DNA of 64,000 nucleotides from NCBI RefSeq assembly GCF_030408755.1, contig NZ_CP047209.1:1178001-1242000 (forward strand). Direction: 5' to 3'. Positions 26,068-32,846 of the stretch are shown piece after piece (position 1 is the stretch's first letter; every line of letters begins with the position of its first letter). Both the position numbers and the translations under genes were made by a program. The notes under the pieces were generated by a model. The model was not told the origin of the DNA, did no database searches, and saw only the letters and a list, made by a program, of their open reading frames with translations. The stretch comes from Corynebacterium felinum (GTDB taxonomy: Bacteria > Actinomycetota > Actinomycetes > Mycobacteriales > Mycobacteriaceae).

Positions 26068-28779
26068 GTGATCTCGCACACCAGTAGTACTGGGGCGGTG
26101 ACAACCACTGAGTTTAATGCTGATGGGGTTCAAACTGCGGTGCGTTATGACGATGGGCGTTGTGAGCTTATCCGCCCAGGGGCTTGGGGTGTGCCGGTGG
26201 AAGTGGTTGATACTGCAGGTTTGGTTACGCAGTATCAGCTTGATGAGTGTGGTTGTATCACGCAGGTTAGTGCGCCTGATGGGGCGGTGACACGGTTTGA
26301 GTATGATCTGCGGGTAACCGGTATTGTGCCAAGTGCCGTGGTTGACCAGCGTGGGCAGAAAACTGTTGTCATCTGTGATGATGCGGGCAGAAAACGCGAG
26401 GTTATTGACCCAGTAGGGCGTAAGTATTCGTGGGTGTTAGATGCTTGTGGGCATCCGGTGAGTTTTACTGACCCTCATGGGGCGATGACTACTATGCGCT
26501 ATACCCCCGCGGGGTGGCCGGTTGAGATTGTTCATCCTGATCACAGCAGTGTTGTGTTTAGCTATGACGGTGAAGGAAACCTTGTAAGTCGAACCAACGA
26601 GATCGGTGAGACGAAGAAGATCCGGTATACGGTTTTTGACCGGCCGGTTGAGATCATCGATGAAAACGGTGCGAAAACAACCGTGGAATACAACACCCAA
26701 ATGGAGCCTATTAGGCTGCTAAACGCGGATCAGAATCTGTGGAGCTTCCACTACGACCGCGATGGGGTGATGGCGCAGCAGTGTGACTATAACCAGCGGG
26801 TGACTAGTTATCGCACGAGTGCCGATGGGCGCACCGCGATTACAAGTACTGCGGCTGGTGAGTATCAGGTGCATATGGATGCGTATGGGGTTATTCAGCA
26901 AATTTCTGATGCTGGGCGGGTAACAACGTATTCGTATGATCCACAAGGGCGGGTTTCTTCGATTGTTAATGGCGATGCCCGTCTTGCCTACACCTACGAT
27001 GAGTTTGGCCGGTTGGTGCAAGAAACCACTACCTGTGCTGGTGGTCAGGTGCTTGACACTGTGTTTTCCTATAGCCCTGAACGTACGGTGGCGGCGATTT
27101 CGCATGTTCTTCCGACCGGTGCGGTGGTATCTACCCGCTATCAGCGCGATGAGATAGGTGAGATTAATCAAGTCCAGTTAGATACCGGCGATGATTTTGC
27201 CTCAGTGGTGGGGGTTTGTCAGTTAGGCAGTGACCAGGCTGGTCGTCGTAACCGAGTGGTAATTGATTCGGTGCTGCGTGAGTTTGGTTTTGACTCCCGT
27301 GGCAGGGTGATTGCTGATCACACGCAGGTGCTGGATTCTTTTGCTGAGGGGCATATGCGCCAGGTCACGGCAAGGCGGTATTGCTGGCGGGCGGATAACG
27401 CGCTCACAGGTATTGATGATCTGCTGCGTGGTGGGATTGGTTTTGATCTTGATGCTTTCGGGCAGGTTGTGGGGGTGCGCAAAAACCTCACACCAGCAAC
27501 CCACCCGGTAGCGCATAGCCGTGAGAAATACCAGTATTCCGCTGCCGGTATGCTCAGTGGGCATAATGTCGCGGACTCGGCAAGCCAAATCCCGCTATCC
27601 CGTGATCATGCTGAAGCGATGGAATTTTCCGGCACGATGCCCACCAGAGTCGGGCGTACACAGTATCAGTATGATCGTTTCGGCAGGGTAGTGACCACCA
27701 TTACGAAACGGATCTCGAAAAAACCGTTGGTGCGTACGTTCTACTATGCCGGTAGTTCAACCCAACCGGTTGGTTTTCATAGTTCCGATACCCCTTCGGT
27801 GGGGTATCGTTACCGCTACGATGGGCTTGGCCGGCGCGTGGCGAAAGAAACTATTAATACCCACACTGGTGAAATAATCACCACCGTGCTTTTTGGCCAC
27901 ATCGGCAGCCAACTCACAGGTGAGCATGAAATCACCTCCGATACCCACAGCAGCCGCATGTGGGTTCATGATCCCCGCACTGGGCAGGTTTTAGCCCAAG
28001 CCCATTTAAAGGGAACACACAACTACGAGAACCCTGCTGCTCGGTGGTCGCAGGAGAAAATTGATGCTGAGTTTTATGCCATCATCACAAATCTTGCTGG
28101 AGCCCCGCAAGAGATCATTGACCCAAAGACCGGTGCTATCGCGGGGATAGCAGATCAAACCCTATTCGGCGTGCGAACATGGCGCGGTGATATCCACAGC
28201 CCACTGCTTTTTGCCGGGCAGTACCGCGACGAAGAATCCGGATGGGTCTACAACCGATTCCGCTACTACCAACCAGACTCAGGGGTATACAACGCCCAAG
28301 ACCCCCTCGGCGTCACGCCCAAAATTGCTACCACTCAAGGCTATGTCCACAACCCTAATACGTGGATTGATTTCTTTGGTTTAGCGAGCTGCCCGATCAA
28401 AGAAACGGTTCAGCGTATTAATGGTAGGCTCCCAATAAATTACAGGGCGGCTGGTGAAACGTTGAGGCTTCCAGATCACTTACATAAAGCCTATGGTGAA
28501 ACAATTCGGTTCACGGATGAAGGATTCCCTATTTTTGATGATTTTGTGCATGAAATTAATGGTAGGCCCGCTGATTTGGTGATGGATCTGCAGTACGCTG
28601 GAACCACACGTAGCAGTCATTTCAGTTACTGTGACAAGCAAGTAGGTATTACTAAAGAGTATCGTCGTGATCATAAATTAACTTGGCATCACCACCAAGA
28701 TGTAGGGCGGATGCAACTCGTACCTAGGGATCTCCATGATTTCGCGAGGCATACAGGCGGCTTTTCCATTTGGGGCTGA
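26068..28779 (+). CDS. RHS polymorphic toxin, C-terminal part with HNH (WHH-type) nuclease domain
   Basis: Same frame as the preceding part. The coding pattern continues directly after the TAG (RIVSAEGFVEDFAYNDYHQV), so the upper boundary is only the first plausible restart (GTG 26068); no ribosome-binding site supports it. It carries many YD repeats (YQYDRFGRVV, YRYDGLGRRV) and the RHS core end DEESGWVYNRFRYYQPDSGVY...DPLGV followed by NPNTWIDFFGLA. The last ~130 residues are the variable toxin: LTWHHHQDVGRMQLVP and DLHDFARHTGG fit the HNH/ENDO VII nuclease group with conserved WHH. If readthrough does not occur, this toxin part would be cut off from its secretion domain. Confidence 0.8.
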   Translation: MISHTSSTGAVTTTEFNADGVQTAVRYDDGRCELIRPGAWGVPVEVVDTAGLVTQYQLDECGCITQVSAPDGAVTRFEYDLRVTGIVPSAVVDQRGQKTVVICDDAGRKREVIDPVGRKYSWVLDACGHPVSFTDPHGAMTTMRYTPAGWPVEIVHPDHSSVVFSYDGEGNLVSRTNEIGETKKIRYTVFDRPVEIIDENGAKTTVEYNTQMEPIRLLNADQNLWSFHYDRDGVMAQQCDYNQRVTSYRTSADGRTAITSTAAGEYQVHMDAYGVIQQISDAGRVTTYSYDPQGRVSSIVNGDARLAYTYDEFGRLVQETTTCAGGQVLDTVFSYSPERTVAAISHVLPTGAVVSTRYQRDEIGEINQVQLDTGDDFASVVGVCQLGSDQAGRRNRVVIDSVLREFGFDSRGRVIADHTQVLDSFAEGHMRQVTARRYCWRADNALTGIDDLLRGGIGFDLDAFGQVVGVRKNLTPATHPVAHSREKYQYSAAGMLSGHNVADSASQIPLSRDHAEAMEFSGTMPTRVGRTQYQYDRFGRVVTTITKRISKKPLVRTFYYAGSSTQPVGFHSSDTPSVGYRYRYDGLGRRVAKETINTHTGEIITTVLFGHIGSQLTGEHEITSDTHSSRMWVHDPRTGQVLAQAHLKGTHNYENPAARWSQEKIDAEFYAIITNLAGAPQEIIDPKTGAIAGIADQTLFGVRTWRGDIHSPLLFAGQYRDEESGWVYNRFRYYQPDSGVYNAQDPLGVTPKIATTQGYVHNPNTWIDFFGLASCPIKETVQRINGRLPINYRAAGETLRLPDHLHKAYGETIRFTDEGFPIFDDFVHEINGRPADLVMDLQYAGTTRSSHFSYCDKQVGITKEYRRDHKLTWHHHQDVGRMQLVPRDLHDFARHTGGFSIWG

Positions 28780-28811
28780 AGTACGAAATAAAACTAAGGA
28801 AGGTTTGGAAT

Positions 28812-29291
28812 ATGTGGAATGACATTTTTATTGTGCAGGGGCAGCCGTGTGATCAAGCGCGGATTGAGGAAATCCAAGCACGGATCGGGTTTGAGCTTCC
28901 AGCGAAGTATCAGGAAGTAATCCGAGCATGTGGCGGTGGGGCACTGTACGAACGCGCTGGCAAGTTGCGTGATGATGATGAACTAGGTTGTAGTCTTGAA
29001 TTTTTGTACGGCAACGGAACACCGCATGGGAGCGTCACTGGTTACGATCTTGATGGTCACGTGATGGATTTGATGAAACTGTGGGAGATGCCTGGGTGGG
29101 GATTTTATATTGGCGAAGCTGAAGGAGAGATTCACACCCCGATTTTGCTGAATCTCACCAATCCCAATTATCCGATGGGTGCGCTGGTGTGCGTGGATCT
29201 TGAATGTGATGAAGAAGTGCTTATCGCTCATTCTTTTGATGAGCTCTGGCAGAAAATCGAAGCAAATATCGCTGGTAATACGAGCAGTTGA
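28812..29291 (+). CDS. SUKH (SMI1/KNR4) immunity protein, copy 1
   Basis: A 159-residue soluble protein from ATG 28812 (MWNDIF). IGFELPAKYQEVIRACGGG is the hallmark N-terminal segment of the SMI1/KNR4 (SUKH) superfamily, and WGFYIGEAEGEI and CDEEVLIAHSFDELWQKI follow the usual fold order. Members are frequent immunity proteins to HNH-type RHS toxins. It sits 32 bp after the WHH nuclease gene, the usual place for the cognate antitoxin. AAGGAAGG precedes the start. It probably neutralises the nuclease in the cytoplasm by direct binding. Confidence 0.85.
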   Translation: MWNDIFIVQGQPCDQARIEEIQARIGFELPAKYQEVIRACGGGALYERAGKLRDDDELGCSLEFLYGNGTPHGSVTGYDLDGHVMDLMKLWEMPGWGFYIGEAEGEIHTPILLNLTNPNYPMGALVCVDLECDEEVLIAHSFDELWQKIEANIAGNTSS

Positions 29292-29329
29292 GTCTCATAA
29301 GTGGCATGTAGTTTTTAGGGGTTTGGGAA

Positions 29330-29809
29330 ATGTGGAATGACATTTTTATTAAACACAGTCAGCCGTGTGATCAGGCGCGGATTGAGGAGATTCAAGAGCG
29401 GATCGGGATTGAGCTTCCTGCCAAGTATCAGGAAGTAATCCGGGCATGTGGCGGTGGAACACTTTATTCACGTGCTGGTCAGCTGCGCGATGATGACGAG
29501 CTAGGTTGTCGCCTTCATAGTTTGTATGGCAATGGACAATTGGCTGGAAGACTCACAAATATCAATCTTGATGGTCATGTGATGGATTTGATGAAACTGT
29601 GGGAGATGCCTCAGTGGGGATTTTTTATTGGTGAAGCTGAAGGGGAGATTCATACTCCGATTTTGTTGAATCTTACCAATCCTCATTATCCGATGGGTGC
29701 GTTGGTGTGTGTGGATCTTGAATGTGATGAGGAAGTGCTTATCGCTCATTCTTTTGATGAGCTCTGGCAGAAAATCGAAGCGAATATCGCTGAAAAATCG
29801 ACAGAATAA
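29330..29809 (+). CDS. SUKH (SMI1/KNR4) immunity protein, copy 2
   Basis: Second paralogue, 159 residues, with IKHSQPCDQARIEEIQERIG at the start rather than IVQGQPCDQ. The SUKH core IELPAKYQEVIRACGGG and the tail CDEEVLIAHSFDELWQKIEANI are retained. The centre differs from copy 1 (LHSLYGNGQLAGRLTNINLDG against LEFLYGNGTPHGSVTGYDLDG), which suggests a different partner or specificity. Intact frame and own ribosome-binding region (TTTAGGGGTTTGGG). Confidence 0.82.
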   Translation: MWNDIFIKHSQPCDQARIEEIQERIGIELPAKYQEVIRACGGGTLYSRAGQLRDDDELGCRLHSLYGNGQLAGRLTNINLDGHVMDLMKLWEMPQWGFFIGEAEGEIHTPILLNLTNPHYPMGALVCVDLECDEEVLIAHSFDELWQKIEANIAEKSTE

Positions 29810-29850
29810 GACTCATGAGCGGTTCAACTGGTTTTCTCAAGGGGTGAGCG

Positions 29851-30330
29851 ATGTGGAATGACATTTTTGCCGTGCAGGGGCAGCCGTGTGATCAGGCACG
29901 GATTGAGGAAATTCAAGCACGGATCGGGTTTGAGCTTCCATCAAAGTATCAGGAAGTTATTCGCGCCTATGGCGGTGGGGTATTGAACTCTGATATTGAT
30001 CGTCTTCGCGATGATCATGAGTTAGGTTGTCGTCTTTACATGTTGTTTGGCAATGGTACACCAGAAGGAGCTCTCACTGGTTTCGATCTTGATGGCTACG
30101 CGATGGATTTGATGGAACTGTGGGAGATGCCTCAGTGGGGATTTCTTGTTGGGCTCGATGAGGGGGAGATTCATACTCCGATTTTGTTGAATCTCACTAA
30201 TCCCAATTATCCGATGGGTGCGTTGGTGTGTGTGGATCTTGAATGCGATGAGGAAGTGCTTATCGCTCGTTCTTTTGATGAGCTCTGGAAGAAAGTCGAA
30301 GCGAATGTCGCTGAAAAATCGAAAGAATAA
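29851..30330 (+). CDS. SUKH (SMI1/KNR4) immunity protein, copy 3
   Basis: Third paralogue, 159 residues. It is the most divergent in the loop after CGGG: here AYGGGVLNSDIDRLRDDHEL replaces ACGGGALYERAGKLRDD. The central patch reads LYMLFGNGTPEGALTGFDLDG, followed by ELWEMPQWGFLVGLDEGEIH. The C-terminal segment is the same as in the other copies. AAGGGGTGAG precedes the ATG. Intact; probably translated from a polycistronic immunity message with its neighbours. Confidence 0.82.
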   Translation: MWNDIFAVQGQPCDQARIEEIQARIGFELPSKYQEVIRAYGGGVLNSDIDRLRDDHELGCRLYMLFGNGTPEGALTGFDLDGYAMDLMELWEMPQWGFLVGLDEGEIHTPILLNLTNPNYPMGALVCVDLECDEEVLIARSFDELWKKVEANVAEKSKE

Positions 30331-30371
30331 GCCTCATGAGTGGTTCAGCTGGATTTTTCAAGGGTTGAGTT

Positions 30372-30860
30372 ATGTGGGATGACATTTTTATTGTGCAGGG
30401 GCGGCCGTGTGATCAAGTACGGATTGAGGAAATTCAAGCACGGATCGGGTTTGAGCTTCCATCAAAGTATCAGGAAGTAATCCGGGCATGTGGCGGTGGT
30501 GCACTATACGAACGCGCTGGCAAGCTGCGTGATGATCATGAATTGGGTTGTCGTCTTTATTTGTTATACGGCAATGGAACTCCGGAAGGGAGAATCACTG
30601 GTTTCGATCTTGATGGCTATGCGATGGAATTGATGCAACGGTGGCAGATGCCTGGATGGGGGTTTCTTGTGGGATTAGCAGAAGGGGAGATTCACACCCC
30701 GATTTTGCTGAATCTCACTAATCCCAATTATCCGATGGGTGCGCTGGTGTGCGTGGATCTTGAATGCGATGAGGAAGTGCTTATCGCTCATTCTTTTGAT
30801 GAGCTCTGGCAGAGAATCGAAGCGAATATCGCCGACAATTCCAGCGATGAAGATTCATGA
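30372..30860 (+). CDS. SUKH (SMI1/KNR4) immunity protein, copy 4
   Basis: Fourth paralogue, 162 residues, slightly longer at the C-terminus (ADNSSDEDS). Opening MWDDIFIVQGRPCDQVRIEE and the upstream AAGGGTTGAGTT are almost identical to copy 5, pointing to a recent duplication of these two. Central patch LYLLYGNGTPEGRITGFDLDGYAMELMQRWQMPGWGF. All expected SUKH segments are present and the frame is intact. Confidence 0.82.
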   Translation: MWDDIFIVQGRPCDQVRIEEIQARIGFELPSKYQEVIRACGGGALYERAGKLRDDHELGCRLYLLYGNGTPEGRITGFDLDGYAMELMQRWQMPGWGFLVGLAEGEIHTPILLNLTNPNYPMGALVCVDLECDEEVLIAHSFDELWQRIEANIADNSSDEDS

Positions 30861-30891
30861 GTAGGTCAGATGGATTTTCAAGGGTTGAGTT

Positions 30892-31371
30892 ATGTGGGAT
30901 GACATTTTTATTGTGCAGGGGTAGCCGTGTGATCAAGTACGGATTGAGGAGATTCAAGCGCGGATCGGGTTTGAGCTTCCAGCGAAGTATCAGGAAGTAA
31001 TCCGAGCATGTGGCGGTGGATCATTGTACGAACGCGCTGGTCGGCTACGTGATGATCATGAATTGGGTTGTAGTCTCAATAAGTTGTATGGCAATGGAAC
31101 GCCGACGGGAAGAATCAGTAATCTCAGCCTTGATGATGAGGCAGTGGATTTGATGCAACGGTGGGAGATGCCTGGATGGGGGTTTCTTGTGGGATTAGCA
31201 GAAGGGGAGATTCATACCCCGATTTTGCTGAATCTTAGCAATCCTCATTATCCGATGGGTGCGTTGGTGTGCGTGGATCATGAGTGCGATGAAGAGGTGC
31301 TTATTGCACGTTCTTTTGATGAGATGTGGCACAAGATTGAGGCGAATGTTGCGGGGAATCAGCGCAGCTGA
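30892..31371 (+). pseudogene. SUKH immunity gene copy 5, interrupted by TAG at codon 11
   Basis: The gene opens ATG TGG GAT GAC as in copy 4, but codon 11 (30922-30924) is TAG where copies 1-3 have CAG and copy 4 has CGG. After it the frame is open to 31371 and encodes a full SUKH domain (FELPAKYQEVIRACGGGSLYERAGRLRDDHEL...CDEEVLIARSFDEMWHKI). The remainder shows no other damage, which suggests a recent nonsense mutation, a sequence error, or restart within the gene. An internal start would lose the N-terminal helix. Confidence 0.8.
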
Positions 31372-31549
31372 ACGTCAGTAGTAGTTGTTTATATGCGGGC
31401 ACAAGTGTGTGGGTTGGGGGTTGTGTGCAGGGCAGAGGCTAAGTTCCTTTAAACTTTGAAGTTCAACTAATTGAAAACTTTTTTCCAATACGCCTAGCCG
31501 GTTGCTGAAAATTGCTTCCATGAGCGCCTATGGTTCTAGGGCAAGAATG

Positions 31550-31583
31550 AACGTGTGCGGAAAATGTGTAGCAAGCACACGTT
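31550..31583. repeat. 9-bp inverted repeat downstream of the SUKH array
   Basis: AACGTGTGC (31550-31558) and GCACACGTT (31575-31583) are perfectly complementary with a 16-nt loop and are followed by TTTC. It could terminate the immunity transcript or act as an operator for the next gene. The rest of 31372-31627 holds no gene. Confidence 0.45.
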
Positions 31584-31608
31584 TTCAATAAGTGGACTTA
31601 ATTGAAAA
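31582..31608 (+). promoter_or_regulatory. Inverted repeat TTTTCAAT-N11-ATTGAAAA before the CDF gene
   Basis: A perfect 8-bp inverted repeat with an 11-bp spacer lies just upstream of the putative CDF promoter (TAGGTT at 31616-31621). A related palindrome, TTGAAGTTCAA, is at 31456-31466, and another ATTGAAAA near 31470. The spacing fits a dimeric repressor site, possibly for a metal sensor of the ArsR or TetR type, but no regulator gene is adjacent. Confidence 0.4.
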
Positions 31609-31732
31609 TAGGGGCTAGGTTAGAACTATGGAAGCGCAGCACGCGATTGATACCCAACTTCAAGCGCGGCTTAACCGGGCCGATAGTGTTGCGAAAAGGC
31701 GGCGCCGAACACTCGAAGGAGAGTGGGATCTC

Positions 31733-32821
31733 ATGGGCAACCGAATTGAGTTCACGAAAAACACCAACCCCCACAACCACAATCACGATCATGACCATGA
31801 CCATGACCATACGCATGTTCACGACCACTCGCACGACCACGATCATGGGCATAAACACAGTCACGGGCATAAACACAGTCACGGGCATGATCACAGCCAC
31901 GACGCCCCTGATTCCCTCAAAGCACTGTTTGTAGTGCTCGGGTTTACCGCCACCATTTTCGTCGCCGAACTTGTGGGCGGGTACTTATCCGGCTCCTTGG
32001 CGTTGATCTCCGATGCGATGCACATGCTGTCCGATTCCACCGGACTATTCGTCGCGGCTATTGCCATCATGTTCGCCCGCAAGGCAGCCAGTGCGCAGGC
32101 AACATTCGGCTACCGCCGCATTGAAGTGGTGGCGGCATTACTGAATGCGGCGAGTGTGTCCGTGATTTCCATCTGGATTGTGGTGGAGGCTATTATGCGC
32201 CTGAACCAGGGGGAGGAAATTAATGCCACCATGATGCTCATTGTTGGTGGTATCGGATTGGTCGCCAATATTTTTGGTGCGATCAAATTGCATGGGCATA
32301 GCCATGACAACATGAATATTCGTGGTGCGTATCTGCACGTGCTGGTGGATCTTTTTGGTTCCGTTGCGGTTATCGTGGCGGCCTTGGCGATGCTGCGTTT
32401 CTCCGTGCCGTGGGCTGACACGGTTGCGTCGCTGGTGATTGCTGCGCTTATTTTGCCGCGTTCGTTGAAGTTGGCGTGGGAATCGTTGCGGGTGCTGCTG
32501 GAGCAGGTTCCTACTGGTGTGGATACTGAGGCGATTCGTGACATGCTGCAGAACTTAGATGAAGTGATTGATGTGCATGAGTTGCATGTGTGGTCGCTCG
32601 ACGGCAATGAACTTATTGCGACCTGTCATATGGTCGTCGAAACGCAAGTGCCTGCCGCGGGGTGCGATGTGCTTGACCGGGTGCAGAAAGCACTGAGTAC
32701 TTATGGGATTAACCACTCCACGGTGCAGCTGGAAACCCCAGACCACCATGGTCACGAGACGACCTGCCTGTCCTGGTTTGGTGCAGCCGGCGTTCGCGAT
32801 GCTGGGGTGACAAAGGCATAA
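31733..32821 (+). CDS. Cation diffusion facilitator (zinc/cobalt type) with histidine-rich N-terminus
   Basis: A CDF metal/proton antiporter that exports Zn2+ or a similar ion. From ATG 31733 (AAGGAG 11 nt upstream) it has 362 residues. An in-frame ATG at 31628 would add 35 residues (MEAQHAIDTQLQARLNR...) and could be a leaderless start. Residues ~13-55 are a metal-binding stretch of repeated DH, GH and SH pairs. Six helices follow, with the site-A motifs of helices 2 and 5 seen as ALISDAMHMLSDSTGL and YLHVLVDLFGSVAVI (HxxxD type), the GYRRIEVVAALLNA loop and a C-terminal cytoplasmic domain (DVHELHVWSLDGNELIATCH). Confidence 0.9.
   Translation: MGNRIEFTKNTNPHNHNHDHDHDHDHTHVHDHSHDHDHGHKHSHGHKHSHGHDHSHDAPDSLKALFVVLGFTATIFVAELVGGYLSGSLALISDAMHMLSDSTGLFVAAIAIMFARKAASAQATFGYRRIEVVAALLNAASVSVISIWIVVEAIMRLNQGEEINATMMLIVGGIGLVANIFGAIKLHGHSHDNMNIRGAYLHVLVDLFGSVAVIVAALAMLRFSVPWADTVASLVIAALILPRSLKLAWESLRVLLEQVPTGVDTEAIRDMLQNLDEVIDVHELHVWSLDGNELIATCHMVVETQVPAAGCDVLDRVQKALSTYGINHSTVQLETPDHHGHETTCLSWFGAAGVRDAGVTKA
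31847..31900 (+). repeat. Three 18-bp direct repeats in the His-rich region
   Basis: The 18-bp unit GGGCATAAACACAGTCAC occurs twice in succession (31847-31864, 31865-31882) with a third, slightly changed copy at 31883-31900. Each encodes GHKHSH or GHDHSH. Copy number is likely to vary by slippage, which would change the number of metal-binding residues. Confidence 0.85.
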
Positions 32822-32832
32822 GCTTTCTAAGC

Positions 32833-32838
32833 TAGACT
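32833..32838 (+). promoter_or_regulatory. -10 hexamer of a likely leaderless promoter (DUF262 gene)
   Basis: TAGACT is 8 nt before ATG 32847, in the 25-bp gap after the CDF gene, with no Shine-Dalgarno sequence. Confidence 0.45.
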
Positions 32839-32846
32839 ATGCAGTC

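Larger units (their letters stand above)
28812..31371 (+). repeat. Five tandem ~520-bp repeats, each one SUKH immunity gene
   Basis: Gene starts at 28812, 29330, 29851, 30372 and 30892 give a period of 518-521 bp. The repeats include the intergenic spacers (for example the CTCATGAG and CAAGGG(G/T)TGAG elements), so whole gene-plus-leader units were duplicated. The gene starts and 3' halves are nearly identical, and the central part varies. Confidence 0.9.

Noticed and set aside
23827..28779. Programmed recoding (selenocysteine or pyrrolysine) at the RHS stop
   Set aside because: The codon is TAG, not TGA, no pyl genes or stem-loop are seen, and the toxin needs no such residue. A nonsense mutation or sequence error is simpler.
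28812..31371. Regular tandem repeats considered as a CRISPR or satellite array
   Set aside because: The 520-bp period and intact SUKH reading frames show gene duplication; no short direct repeats with unique spacers occur anywhere in the window.
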